The notes under the pieces are model-generated. The model worked only from the letters and a program-made list of their open reading frames with translations, was not told where the DNA came from and made no database searches. The position numbers were made by a program, and so were the translations under genes. A stretch of DNA of 64,000 bases from positions 3,153,821 through 3,217,820 of the forward strand of contig OY747713.1 in the NCBI GenBank assembly GCA_963556495.2, in the 5' to 3' direction. Positions within the stretch are counted from its first letter, which is position 1. Every line of letters begins with the position of its first letter. This document shows positions 44,396 to 55,533 of the stretch, piece after piece. The DNA is from Valencia hispanica. Lineage: Eukaryota > Chordata > Actinopteri > Cyprinodontiformes > Valenciidae.

Positions 44396-45725
44396 CTGTT
44401 TGTAGAACAATGAAGTGTTAATATTTACAGTGTTTCTTCCCCTTATTCCTCTGGAATGTATGTTTGAGTACAGCAGGGAATAGCGCTAGCAGGCTAGAAC
44501 TTATTAGCATGATCACTTCTCAGGTGAAGCTAAAATGATTACTCGTTGCTAACTCGGGCCGGTGCTGGTGTTACAAAAAAAATCGGTGACATCAGACAGA
44601 ATCTATGATCGCAGGGGCGAAAATTCTGTCCACCTGAAATATTCCTCATCGCCGCGCTGCCTGGTTTACAGCAGCCAACGAGTGAAATCAAGTTCTGTGA
44701 TCATTAGATGTTATCATTCCAGAGATCGCTGTTGACTCTGTCCAACTGAAATACTCATATTCATATAGTCATATTCTAAAGGCTGCTTTCAGAAAATGTA
44801 ATCATACTCGATATGATATATTATTATTCAGAACTAACTTTCTGACACTTAAGAGTATAAAAACTTTAGCTATAATTTGAACACTGACATAGTAATGTTC
44901 CCTGAAACAGAGGGTTATGGGTGCTGCTTGAAAAGTTACACAGTCAAAAATTAACAGCAGTAATATGAGATATTAATTTAAATAAATATTTTGTTTGTAA
45001 ACTAAATATTTAGATTGCTAAATAAATATTTAGTTGTAAACTGGACATTTTTTAAATGAATGAATTGCATGATAAAAATATGAACCATTAACCCCATTTA
45101 TTTCTCTTATGACAGGCTAAATAACTCAAATTATTGCTGTTAATCTTTGACCATGTAACTTTATAATTGGCATCCCATAGAGGGTTACATGTTGTTATAG
45201 CTGCTATCAAAATGTGACCATCCTGACACTGAACAGAAAAGGGTTTGAACCAAAAAGCAAACGTAAAACTCTCATAGCTGCCCATTCTCTCTTTCTGCTG
45301 TTGAAGAACAAAACATTTTCAACATTAATACTCTGTATATTGTTTGGTAACACTCTCTATCAAGTTCCACTTATGTCACACATTCATGTACCAGCTATCA
45401 GAAGATCTGTTACATTTCAGGGGAACTTCAGATGTCAGCAAAATAAACACAAGCACATTTCTATAAAGTAAACCTTTTTGTCACAATGAAGCCGCCTTCA
45501 TTTCAAAACCTTTAGCGTTTTGTGTCAAATGCAGAAATTTATTGTATGTATTTTACAAGATCAACTGCTGATTCCAACCATTATTCCAGTGCCTTCCACT
45601 TTCCCGGAAAGCAATGCAGTGTGATATCTGAGACTAGTATTCATTAACAAATATAAATATCCAGTCTTTATAAAATTTCCCCTATTAATATTATTATTAT
45701 TAGTCAAAATGTTGTATTGTTACAG
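44396..45725. other. unannotated non-coding stretch
   Basis: AT-rich. An open frame at 45214-45471 (MTILTLNRKGFEPKSKRKTL) has no recognised domain. It may belong with the exon-like segments that follow. Confidence 0.3.
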
Positions 45726-45804
45726 AGATCTTACTCAGACATGCCAAGTCTGTCCAGCAGAAGACTGAGTGTGGAGCAGAAGACATGTTTTTATTTGAGG
45801 AAAG
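45726..45804 (+). CDS. exon-like segment 1 (unidentified)
   Basis: Preceded by ATTGTTACAG and followed by the strong donor AAAG-GTAAGA. The frame from 45728 reads ILLRHAKSVQQKTECGAEDM then FLFEE and stays open to the donor. The product is not recognised. It could belong to a decayed host gene or a transposon-derived gene, together with the segment at 45912-46046. The frames across the presumed intron do not join cleanly. Confidence 0.27.
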
Positions 45805-45911
45805 GTAAGACTTCTAAGTATTCATAAATGAGTGAAGGTTTTAACACCTATTCCATGTTTATAGGTTCATATTGTGTTCTTTTCCATATTTCATGAACTT
45901 TTTTAATTTCA

Positions 45912-46046
45912 CGGACCCAAAGAGAACGACCATCTTAGTGAGGAGATCCTGGAGGACCGACTGATGGACATCCCCCTTGCTTCAGGATCCAACCACTTTT
46001 GACTTGGAAAGCTTTCTGGGGAAATCTTTCACCAATGAAGAACAGA
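45912..46046 (+). pseudogene. exon-like segment 2 with frameshift (unidentified)
   Basis: Reads GPKENDHLSEEILEDRLMDI then PLASGSNHF, where a one-base change breaks the frame. It continues in the next frame as DLESFLGKSFTNEEQ up to a donor-like AGA-GTAAGA at 46047. The acidic, protein-like composition suggests past coding. No clear acceptor precedes it and the family is unknown. Confidence 0.25.
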
Positions 46047-46448
46047 GTAAGAAACATTTTCTATACACACACATACACTGACACCATCCACTTGAAAAGT
46101 ATATCATTTAGGGTTAGGAGAGGAATTATGCATTCTTGGTTCATTGTTTTCAAAGGATATGCTGAGGTTTTGAAGACTGTCTGAGGCTGCAAAACTAGTT
46201 TTAGTTGTTCCACACTCGAATGCAGACGGACGCATTGGGCCTGCTATCATTTCTAGTGGTTATTTGTAACATGGAGGATGTAAAATTAGACATTTTTCTT
46301 AATACCAAAAACAGTTGGGAGAAGAGAATGATGCTGACGGGCCGCGGCGGCCAAAAAAGTAGATAATCTGTGGTTCGTTCAACCTCAGCGATCTCACTTT
46401 GAACTATTCATAAAACTTGAGAGCTCTGGATGGTCGAGGAGTGGTTCG
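46047..46448. other. unannotated spacer
   Basis: Nothing recognisable. Confidence 0.3.
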
Positions 46449-46523
46449 GTTTCAATTCAATTCAGTTTATTTCTATAGCGCCGATCCGCAAAAGCTGTTG
46501 CCTCAAGGCACTTTACAAGAAAA
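46449..46523 (-). mobile_element. L2 3' tail scrap
   Basis: TTCAATTCAATTCAGTTTAT followed by TTCTATAGCGCC and CTCAAGGCACTTTACAAGAA is the inverted 3' end of the same L2 family as at 26.7 kb and 42.7 kb. Only about 75 bp is clear. Confidence 0.7.
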
Positions 46524-46689
46524 GAGATCTCAGTCCTGTTTCAGGATAAAAATCGGGCAGGTTCTGGCTGATATAAATATAACAGTAGCTATGAAGTCAT
46601 GCCAGATTATTTCTACAGATTCAGCCTCTAAATAACTGAGTAAGATGATGGACGGATGTTAAGTGAGTGACCTAACTAGTTCTACAGAC

Positions 46690-48135
46690 ATCGATGCTGA
46701 ATTTATGTCCAATTTGAACATGAATGCTGTCAAGCCGTACCTCTAAATAAACAACAGAGCCTATGCTACGTCATAAAAACGTTTTCTACCTGCTCTAAAC
46801 GCAACCAAAACAACTACTAAATGATTTATGACTGTCATGGCCCACGTCTCACTTGCACTTCCTCTTCACTCGTGTTTCCCCGCCATCATGTCTCATGCTG
46901 TGCACCTGTGCACCGGCCTGATCAGCTCATTGCCTTCACCTGCATTCACCATTACTTAAAGTGTAACTGAACCCCATGAAAAATCATAACCCCGCCCCCA
47001 GACAACATGTGAAAATTCTACAAAGTGGGCGGTGCCAGGAGGCACGGAGGGGCGTGGCCAAGTGTGGAGGATGAGTGGAGGTGGGGAGGTGGGGGTGTGT
47101 TCAGGAGGACAGTGACAGTTCGCTTAATCTGACCCTGAAACATGGACTGCTGAGGCAGAGAGAGGCAGGATGGGTCCCGTCTCTGAGTGGTGATGCTAAC
47201 ATAGGCTAACGTTCAAAACAGTATGTTAGCTATGCTAACTAAGTGCTAATGTGATAATAATGGTAACCTGAAAAACGCAATCCCACTCCAAACTCGCCAC
47301 GGGGGGGAGGGTTGGTATGTCTGATAGTTTTATACCCAAACCCACGGGGCGTGTCTGTGAGACCATGGCTGCTGTGACGTAGAGATGTACCGCTCTCCAC
47401 CAATCACAACATTCCAATGCAGTAGCCACCGTTCAACCCTAAGAGGGCAGCACTAAGACGTTTTTAGACCAAAAAGTGTAGAATCAAACAAGTTTACACC
47501 AAAATGTAAAAAAATCCCCAGAAACTGAAAGATTGCATTGGTAAAGACCCATTTATACAGTTTATAGGCAAAATAAGTTGTTTCTGGGTTTAGTTACTCT
47601 TTAAGCTCTCCTCACTCTCCACTCCCCTGCCAGATTATCGAAACCCTTTGTGGCAGTAGTACTCCAGCGTACCTCCAAGATCTACGTTTTTGCCCCTACG
47701 ACTTTGTTTTTTGCCTCCTGGATTCTAGTGTTTATCGTTTTGCCCCAGTCGCTTCCTTCCTGCCTCTCGAACTCCCGGAAAGCGTACCTCTGCTCTTCGA
47801 CTTTGATTCTAGCCTAGCCCCTTGGATGAGTATAGCGCCCTCTGCCTCTCCGTGTATGATCTTTGCTTGTCCCTCTCGACCTCGTCTTCTAGTTGCCCCA
47901 TCCGTAGTTCGACTCTCAGCCGCTATAGTCTGTCTTTTGCTCACAGCTCCGTCTGAAGAAGAGCTCTTGGAAACTCCACCCATCCTCCCTTCTAACACGA
48001 CAGAACCGATTGAAGCTATGCTAATGCTAAACTTTTGTCTCGGAACACTCTCCACATAGGTTTCAGACAGATTCAAGCCAAAGAACAGCCACTATAGAAA
48101 TCGTTTTTGCCTAAACGCACTGAAAAAAATAGTTC
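46690..48135 (+). repeat. dispersed repeat copy interrupted by an LTR-like block
   Basis: The edges 46700-46830 (AATGCTGTCAAGCCGTACCT, CAACAGAGCCTATGCTACG) and 47990-48130 (CTAACACGACAGAACC, TATGCTAATGCTAAAC, GTTTCAGACAGA) match edges of the region at 53640-54165. The middle, from TGTCATGGCCCACGTCTCAC (46834) to about 47985, is absent from the other copy. It reads like a retrotransposon LTR, with a pyrimidine-rich exon-like stretch. LTR ends are not proven. Confidence 0.45.
46960..47600. mobile_element. TTAA-flanked MITE (piggyBac/Kolobok-type duplication)
   Basis: TTAA lies at 46956-46959 and 47601-47604. The left end AGTGTAACTGAACCC mirrors the inverse right end AGAGTAACTAAACCC. The interior (641 bp) has no transposase. 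It sits in the AT-rich centre of the LTR-like block. Confidence 0.75.
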
Positions 48136-50168
48136 TTACCTTTGATGTTTCACCTTGAAAAGTTAGTTTTATCCAATATTTACTGCTAATAATCCGTCCG
48201 AACGAGAGAAGAACGCATTAGCAGCACATTCTAGAACCAAAATCTAGACTTGCGGGCTAATTCGCTGAATGTCCCGTTCCTGTCCTACTACATTTTGACG
48301 AGTCTCATTGGCTGACCATGCTGTCATTCTAATTTTTGTGCATACAGCTTCATTCTATTGGCCCTGACGATTCCAAAGAGGTGTCATACGTCCAAATGGA
48401 CCAATCAGACAGGGAGATACAAGGGTGCATAAAAACAGCGTCACAACCTGCAGGAACACTCCTTTATTGGGGATGTCTTGCTAATTGCCTATAGTTTCTG
48501 GGTTCTTCTGAGTGGTTGATGAGCTCTGGGAGTAATTGTGGTTCTGCTCCATGTGTGGATCACAGAGACCCAGAACCTTAGAGATGGTTCTGTAACCCTT
48601 CCAGACTGATGCGTTGCTGTTTGGGATCTTTCAGCCTTCTTCATGACATCACACAGGTTCTATTTCAGTGATTTCCTGATTATTTAATTTGTAATTTTTT
48701 TAAATGTAAGGATATGAAATAGTGAGGAGAAATGCTTCAGTAACTGAATCTGCTTTAAACGATTGATATTTTATAATTCGTTAAACTGAACTGAAATCTA
48801 CACCGTGTTGGAAATATTGAGTTGTTTTGACCTTATTTTTTAATCAGATGAAGTGGCTCATATAAAGACAGAGTTGTGGTGCGTAACAATGAGTCAAAGT
48901 GTGTCTGAGGCCCGGTTTTTCCATGTTCCCATGTCCTGCTGCAGAGATCTGTGTTTGCCTTCAGAACCAGGCGGGCAGGGCTGCGGTGGAAACGTCGTGT
49001 TGTCCCTCTCAGCTGTGCTGCTCGGCGGTTTCTAACAAACAAAGTGATGTTGGAGGCGCAGCCCTTCACACCTTCTGCAGGTGAACTGCTGGGAACAAAC
49101 CCTGCATTAGCGTCTATTCAGGAAACCAAATGAGCCAGAATGAGTAAAGCTCAGGGAATTAGATATGTGCAGCGTTCTGGATTAGCTACGACTTTATGGT
49201 ATTTTCTGTGTCAGTAAAAGTCGGATCATTGGAAGATCAGATCGGCACGAATGGAATTATTCCTGCAGCTCTCATGTTTATTTTAAAGTGTTTTTCCAGG
49301 GTGTGTTTGGACTGAGAGTCACTTCGGGATAACAGTTTCATCCGATACTATCGGCATCTTCTTGCCTTGTTGCTGCTGAGGCTTCCAGGTGCTGGAGGGG
49401 TTTGTTATCCGCGGATCAGGCAAGACCTTACCCAGAATCCACTGCAAGGCGGCGATACCATCATGAAGGTGTTGAAATGAGACCGGGGTGCAGTTCACGA
49501 CCTGAGGTTTCAGTCTATAGAAACAAACGGCTCACTTTCTGTGCAGCTGATCTTTAACTGATCCGTTTAGATGTGGAGGCAAAACAGTCCCAACCCCCAA
49601 ATACATTTTTATTCAGGCTTTCGGCTCTAATGGTAGCGAATCTGCAAACATTTTATTGTTCCACCAGAAAACGTCTTCTCCTGGAAATGGAAGGGAGGAA
49701 GGTGGAGTACCCTGAGAGAACCTGCGCATGCACGGGAAGAACATGCGGAAAGACCTCAGTCTCTGTTAAGAAGCACTAAATTCTTCTTTAATTGTACTAT
49801 ATTAAGAATGTGGATGTATTGTGAACAATCCTGTGTGCTAAGGTTGAAATGTTTGTTTGTTGCCATAATGGTGTGTCCTCTGTGGCAGCCATCTTGTTGG
49901 AGCTAAAGAGAAAGCCCGCCTCAAATCTAACTCTTATATAGGAAATGTTTGGTTATCAATGGGAGGAAAGTCAAAGAAATGAAGAGAAGTAATGACTCGT
50001 AAGTTGTGTATGTGTGTTTGTTTATTTCATTATTGGAAATGAATCGTTAATGGTGATGTGAAAGTTGAACTTTTTTCTTTTTCTGTGGAAGGCTGAGGTG
50101 ATTGACCAATCTGAATTGAGAAGATGTGCCATTTGACTTTTCTCGTGTAGAATACAATAATTATAATA
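48136..50168. other. unannotated non-coding stretch
   Basis: 48500-48640 (GAGTAATTGTGGTTCTGCTC, AACCCTTCCAGACTGATGCG) resembles a dispersed fish repeat I cannot classify. A slightly GC-rich patch at 48930-49080 has short open frames but no paired splice sites that convince. Confidence 0.35.
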
Positions 50169-50414
50169 TACACTGATCAAAAAAATAACGGGAACACTTA
50201 AACAACACAATGTAACTCCAAGTCAATCACACTTCTGTGAAATCAAACTGTCCACTTAGGAAGCAACACTGATTGGCAATCAATTTCACATCCTGTTGTG
50301 CAAATGGAATAAACAACAGGTGGAGATTATAGGCAATTAGCAAGACACCCCCAATAAAGGAGTGGTTCTGCAGGTGGTGACCACAGACCACTTCTCAGCC
50401 CTCCATGTGGTAGC

Positions 50415-50830
50415 CTGACTGCCATTAGGTACCGAGATGAGATCCTCAGACCCCTTGTGAGACCAATGATGGTGCGGTTGGCCCTGGGTTCCTCCTGATG
50501 CCAGACAATGCTAGACCTCATGTGGCTGGAGTGTGTCAGCAGTTCCTGCAAGAAGGCGGCATTGATGCTATGGACCGACCCGCCCGTTCCCCAGACCTGA
50601 ATCCATATGAGCCGATCTGGGACACCATGTCTCGCTCCATCCACTAATGCCACGTTGCACCACAGAGTGTCCAGGAGTTGGCAGATGCTTGAGTCCAGGT
50701 GTGGGAGGAGATCCCTGAGTGGACCATCTGCTACCTCATCAGGAGCTACCCAGGCGTTGTAGGGAGGTCCTACAGGCACGTGGAGGCCACACCCACTACT
50801 GAGCCTCATTTTGACTTGTTTTAAGGACAT
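50415..50830 (+). pseudogene. Tc1-like transposase, C-terminal half only
   Basis: Frame near 50490: FLLMPDNARPHVAGVCQQFL, then QEGGIDAMDRPARSPDLNPY followed by EPIWDTM. The D-N-A-R-P-H motif holds the second catalytic Asp. S-P-D-L-N-P is followed by Tyr-Glu, where the Glu is the third catalytic acid, 34 residues on. The N-terminal DNA-binding domains and first catalytic Asp are gone, and stops follow (ISRSIH then stop). The long minus-strand open frame across this region is a shadow. Not functional. Confidence 0.85.
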
Positions 50831-50991
50831 TACATCAAAGTTGGATCAGCCTGTAGTGTGTTTTTCCACTTTAATTTTGAGTGTGACTCCAAATCCAGAC
50901 CTCCATGGGTTGATCAATTTGATTTCCATTGATAACTTATGTGTGATTTTGTTGTCAGCACATTTAACTCTGTAAAGAACGAAATATTTAA

Positions 50992-51674
50992 AGGAGGGGT
51001 GGAATGTAAAATCCGCTTTTTAAAGCTTTTCATCACATTCTTGTGCCGTTCCCTCCTTAAAAACATGCTTAAAGTGTTTCTTAGGTTAATTTATGTATGT
51101 TTGAGTAATATCTATAAACTCTCGCGGCCGCCATGTTGAGCACAGAACGCCAGGGTCCTCCTAGCAACGCCCCTACATGTTGATTACCGCCCACGTCTCT
51201 CCACAGCCCTTCCTCCCTCCCAGAGCACTAAAGCAGAGCGTCGTCAGCAGCAATCAGGTAGCACCTGTGGAAAGTAGTAGTTCGTGAACGAGCCGCTTCA
51301 TCCAATATTTCACTTTCAGGGTCAGAGACGGGATCAGATGCATCTGCTTGTACCATGTCCTGCGTGGCCATAGTGAACCCAAAGATATGCCTGTCTTCCA
51401 AAAGTCCGGCCATCGCACCGATGCTACAGTGCTGTAATAATTCGTCCCCATGCGACTGGAGAATGTTGTGATGACGTTGAAGGGGGCGTGTCCGAGACTC
51501 TTAAAGAGACATGCAGCTAATTTCAAGGCGTTTGGTGCAGACATGCTGTGAGTGCAAAATTCAAATAGGTAGTACAAATCATTTATTGAACTTACAGATC
51601 TATTTCAGGTAAAAATTATTGATGTACTAGACCTCAGATTTGCTCTTTCTGCATAAGAACGTGCCACCCCCCCT
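50992..51674. mobile_element. TTAA-flanked non-autonomous element nested in Tc1
   Basis: TTAA at 50988-50991 and 51675-51678. The left end AGGAGGGGTGGAATGT mirrors the inverse right end AGGGGGGGTGGCACGT. It interrupts the stretch between AACGAAATA and TAAGAATGTTTCATTC of the Tc1 element. The interior of 683 bp has no transposase but contains a GC-rich patch around 51120-51190. The TTAA duplication points to piggyBac or Kolobok. Termini starting AGGRGGGG rather favour Kolobok, but this is not certain. Confidence 0.72.
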
Positions 51675-51748
51675 TTAATAAGAATGTTTCATTCATTCAG
51701 ATCTAGGATGGGTTATTTTAGTGTTCCCTTTATTTTTCTTGAGCAGTG

Positions 51749-52649
51749 TATATTTTTTCAACAGTTTTTATATTTTTTCTGAAGGTATTCCTGTAATCCA
51801 ACACGCGGACACGCGTGTACGCTGTTTGCAGAAACACCTGCAGGTTCACGAAACAAGTCTGCAGAAACACCGTGTTGATCCTGCAGCATCTTTCTGTCTT
51901 TTTTATGTGGGCATCTCTTCACAAACAGTGTTATCCACATTCCTTATCTGGTGCTGGTTTCGCTGATGTAATGAGCTGTAGGGAAGCCTCATTGAGCGTG
52001 AAATATCTTGGCAAAGCTCTGGTGTTACCTCCGGCACCCTCTGAATCCTAAACCTGTCACTTAGAGACCTCCACCCCCACCCCCGCCTGGAAAAAGCATC
52101 CTGGATCAGAGGTGAGCCAAGGGGTCAGAGGTCACCCCCCCCCCCCCCCCCAGCGGGCTGATTAAACCATGAAAGACGCGGCGGAAACAACAGGAACGCC
52201 ATAAACTCGTGTCTCCCTGTCAGCCTGAGCGAGCGGCGCCTCCAGACACTCTGAGCTGCTCCATTACCAGGCTGTCCCAGGCGTCGATGGATAGCTTCTT
52301 ACCGCGGGGACCTGCAGCTCATGGTGGGCTCAGGAGATTAACGAGTGGAGGGGTCTGAGGGGGGCTGTAGGAATCAGTGAAGTTCAAAGGTCTCACATCA
52401 GGTTCTACACGAGGACTGAAAACATACAATATTCTGGTTTTTGTCCAAAAGGTTTTCCCAGCGTTGCTTCAGTATCAGTGAAGGTTACAGATACTTTCCG
52501 CTGCAGGACTTTAACTAGGCCACTGCAAAACCCTAAATTTCACACTCTGGTTCACTGTTCCGTTACTGACCCAGTTTGATGTCAAATAGATGGACTCGCA
52601 TTCGACTCCAGAACACTTTAGCACACAGAGAAGCTCATGGTCCAGTCAA
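51749..52649. other. unannotated non-coding stretch
   Basis: A C-run of about 16 lies at 52135-52151. 52380-52600 loosely resembles the ends of fish Tc1-like repeats but cannot be assigned. Confidence 0.35.
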
Positions 52650-52950
52650 TGATTCAATTCAAATTCAAAACTACTTTATTGATCCCAGATGTTGTAGGAT
52701 GAAATATATAATATATAATAAATTATCATGGCCAACCCTGAGCATCCTCTTCATGAGACTATCGTGCAACAACAGAGCGTCTTCAGTCGGAGCCTTCTTC
52801 AGTTTCACTGCAACACAGACCGCTACAGGAAATCCTTCCTGCCCACAGCCATCATCATCTACAACAACTCCTTAAAGAGTTAATTATATGAGCTACACCA
52901 ACACTTCATTTCCCTCTGGGATCAATAAAGTAGTTTTGAATTTGAATTGG
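52650..52950. mobile_element. pair of LINE 3' ends in opposite orientation
   Basis: Minus copy: ATTCAAATTCAAAACTACTT then TATTGATCCCAGA at 52655-52690. Plus copy: 52730-52950, with the frame CNTDRYRKSFLPTAIIIYNN then SLKS and a stop (about 52808-52882), ending GGGATCAATAAAGTAGTTTTG and AATTTGAATTG. They share the same 3' end and point outward from about 52710. The coding end is that of a Rex1/CR1-like LINE. Confidence 0.6.
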
Positions 52951-52974
52951 ATAGTCTCATGAAGAGGATGCTCA

Positions 52975-53170
52975 GGTTTGTCCATAATCCATAATAATGT
53001 CGAGGTGCCCAGGTCCTGTGGCTGCAGAACAAGCCCAGTCCATCAACCCTCCACCACCGTGCTCCCAGTTGATATGACCTTAAAGCATGGTGCTGATCGT
53101 TATGGTCAAACATCTCTACTTCGCTCCCAGAAGTCTGGTTTTTCATCCAGCAGCAACTTTGAGCCATGCT
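52975..53170 (-). pseudogene. Tc1-like transposase fragment
   Basis: The minus-strand frame reads KNQTSGSEVEMFDHNDQHHA then RWWRVDGLGLFCSHRTWAPR. It is similar to the Tc1 stretch with DETKVEMFGHND and the following GGGSIMVWGCFAASGPG region. About 190 bp, with no terminal repeats. Confidence 0.6.
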
Positions 53171-53198
53171 GCCATATTGTTTCTGTCGATTCACGCCG

Positions 53199-53599
53199 AT
53201 TCACAACAGATGTCGTCTCAAGGCACTTAACAAGAAGTCATTTCAATACATTTATACAAACATTCCAATCAGTTAAAAAGTTTCCTATTTAAGGAATCCC
53301 AGCAGATTGCGTCAGTCATTGGCGTGAGGTTGGGCCCCGTTGATGCAGACTTTCCAACCACAGCAATCCTTCAGCAATCCCTCATACTGAGCAAGCATGT
53401 AGCGACGGTGGAGAGGAAAAACTCCCCTTTAACAGGAAGAAACCTCCAACAGAACCAGGCTCAGTAGGAGCGGCCATCTGCCACGACCGTCTGGGGGTTT
53501 GAGAAGACAGAGCAGAACACAGAAGGAACAGAAGATCTGATATAAGATAACTTTCTATGTTACAGAAAGTAAAAAGTTGATAACAGGACACAGTGGATG
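53199..53599 (-). mobile_element. L2 3' untranslated region copy
   Basis: Begins with inverted GATTCACAACAGATGTCGTC and CTCAAGGCACTTAACAAGAA and ends GTTGATAACAGGACACAGTG near 53595. It matches the 3' untranslated region of the L2 copy at 42.7-43.2 kb almost throughout, including GATTGCGTCAGTCATTGGCG, but without the 92-bp insert found there. Confidence 0.85.
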
Positions 53600-54165
53600 C
53601 TAAATAGTTTTCCAGGCGCAGCTGCTGTAAATATCCCCCATTTGAAAATGAATGTTGTCAAGCCGCAGCTCTAAATGAACAGCAGAGTCTGTGCTGCAAC
53701 CGTCAGGTGTCCTATAGGTGCAGGATGGACCCAAACGCAGACGCAGGTAAGGTGCAATGACTTTGTTGGTGATGACGAAGGCTGGAGCGGAGACACCAGA
53801 CTGACGTGAGACGAGGAGGAGAGAAACAGTATGAGCCGACGGAGTGGGAGGAGGTGCAGGGCTTGAAAACAGGAGGGAGGATTAGGATCTGGTGGTGACT
53901 GGGATTGAAGAACGGTACAAACAATGATGAGGCAGGCAGTGAGCAGAGTAGAGTGAAAAGGTTCTGACAACAATGCCATATAAATGTTTTTTTGACCTGC
54001 TTATGTGATGAATTTGCATCATTTCCGTCTCTAACACGACAGAACTTCAGATTGTTGAAGCTACAGGTATGCTAATGCTAAACCTTTGTCTCAGAACGCC
54101 TCTACATGTTTCAGACAGACACAAGTCAAAGAACTATGGAAATCATTTTGCATAAAAGCACTGAA
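53600..54165 (+). repeat. second copy of the dispersed repeat, with a different insert
   Basis: The edges match 46690-46830 and 47990-48130 (AATGTTGTCAAGCCGCAGCT, CTAACACGACAGAACTTCAG, GTATGCTAATGCTAAACC). Between about 53697 and 53975 lies a block that on the minus strand starts TGTCAGAACCTTTTCACTC and ends with TGCGTTTGGGTCCATCCTGC. It looks like a small solo LTR or similar terminal retroelement sequence, not proven. Confidence 0.4.
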
Positions 54166-55087
54166 AAATACCCCCGTGATGCTCCCATTTGAAAAGTTCG
54201 TTCTTATAATAAAGCATTCGTGTTGGTCAGTTTGGACTATGTTATTTAAATAGAAAATATATGGAAAACTAGAAAAGCACTAGGAGAGCGCAGACCTCTC
54301 CCCCCTTACACCAATGTGATCTAATTCTAACTTTTTTAGATTCCTTGACCTTTAGCATCTGGATTGACACTGATGTCACATTAGTTCAGTAGTTAATCAC
54401 AGAAATCACTTTTTTGGTAATGGCCGTTTTTGGATCACCCCCAAAACGTTATCACTTGTTCCTGGTCTCACTGCGGACATTTCCTGAAAATATAATAATT
54501 AAAATGCATCTACAACTTTTTTAGTAATGTTGCTAACAAACAGAAAGACAAACGCTGGGGAAAACATAACCTCCTTGGCGAGGGTAAAAATGACACTAAA
54601 AATGATCAAAACGGTTGCATTCAATGTATTGAATCAATTTAGTCAAATAATTTAAAATATTGTATTTCACATAAGAAAGGTTGAACTGCACATTGTTGGA
54701 CAGATTGTGCCGTTTTGGTCGCATCGCCTGAAGTTTCTGTATGAAAGCTTCTATAATTTTGTTGTTCTTCAGTTTATTAGTATCAATCTTTGTACAGATA
54801 ATGTTAAGATGTTTCACTATGAATTTATGGAGGACTGAGGCTGCAGCTGCATTTTTCCAAAGAGATATTCATCCTAAAATTACATTTTAATTTTTATTTA
54901 AAAAAACAGCAGTTTTTACAATGTGCCATGTTCATTTACACTTCAGCAATAACATAAAAACTGGTTCCCTTTATTATTTGACCAAAAGTAATTAAATGGA
55001 CCTTGTGGCTACAGAAATATACTCATTTTATTATAGGCATGTCGTTTTCGAGCAGATCTCTCTAGAAGAAAAAGAAAAAAAAGAGTG
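54166..55087. other. unannotated non-coding stretch
   Basis: AT-rich, no recognised features. Confidence 0.35.
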
Positions 55088-55533
55088 GGGTCTTACAGAT
55101 ATATTCTTGGGCTGAGGTTATCATTACTAGAGCTTGATTAATCTGCACCATGAGTTTTTCTGTGACGTTGTTGTATTTTTATATCTATTTTTGTGTGATG
55201 TGGTTGTGTAATTCTTAGTTCACAATGTTTGTTTTGTTTTGTCGATGTTCCTTTTTCGTGTTTTGTTTTGTTTTTCCCCCTCTCTCTGCCGTCCTGTGGG
55301 TATGGAGGCAGACTTCAATGTCTTCCTGTGTTTTCTTTGTTCCCCTTCCTCTCTTGTATTTTCAACTCACCCTCTCTCATGACATTTTGTTTCCTACCTC
55401 TCTTCTTTATCTTCTTTCTTTCTTCCCCTTAATTTTCCGTCTCCGTGTCCATAACATCAGGAAATAAAACCCACAGCAATTCATAATAAAGATTTTTCAC
55501 ACATATATCAAGTGGAGGACTGTAGCAAAAGCT
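55088..55533 (+). mobile_element. 5'-truncated copy of the 41.5-kb retroelement
   Basis: From GTGGGGTCTTACAGATATAT to GACTGTAGCAAAAGCTG it repeats 41553-42000 in opposite orientation with high identity (for example TATGGAGGCAGACTTCAATG). It contains AATAAAG near the end. The GC-rich 5' part present at 42.1-42.5 kb is missing here. Confidence 0.7.

Larger units (their letters stand above)
50171..51748 (+). mobile_element. Tc1-like transposon, internally deleted and carrying a nested element
   Basis: The left end CACTGATCAAAAAAATAACG (50171) and the inverse right end CACTGCTCAAGAAAAATAAA (to 51748) are the inverted repeats. TA flanks both (50169-50170, 51749-51750). The leader GGGAACACTTAAACAACACA is typical of one widespread fish Tc1 family. 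The first half of the transposase is deleted, and a TTAA-flanked element interrupts the region before the right repeat. Confidence 0.88.

Noticed and set aside
47732..48076. 114-codon minus-strand open frame rich in Ser and Arg
   Set aside because: Lies in the pyrimidine-rich part of an LTR-like block with no domain. The frame is explained by composition.
50327..50830. 167-codon minus-strand open frame
   Set aside because: It is the antisense of the Tc1 transposase C-terminus, which carries clear motifs on the + strand.
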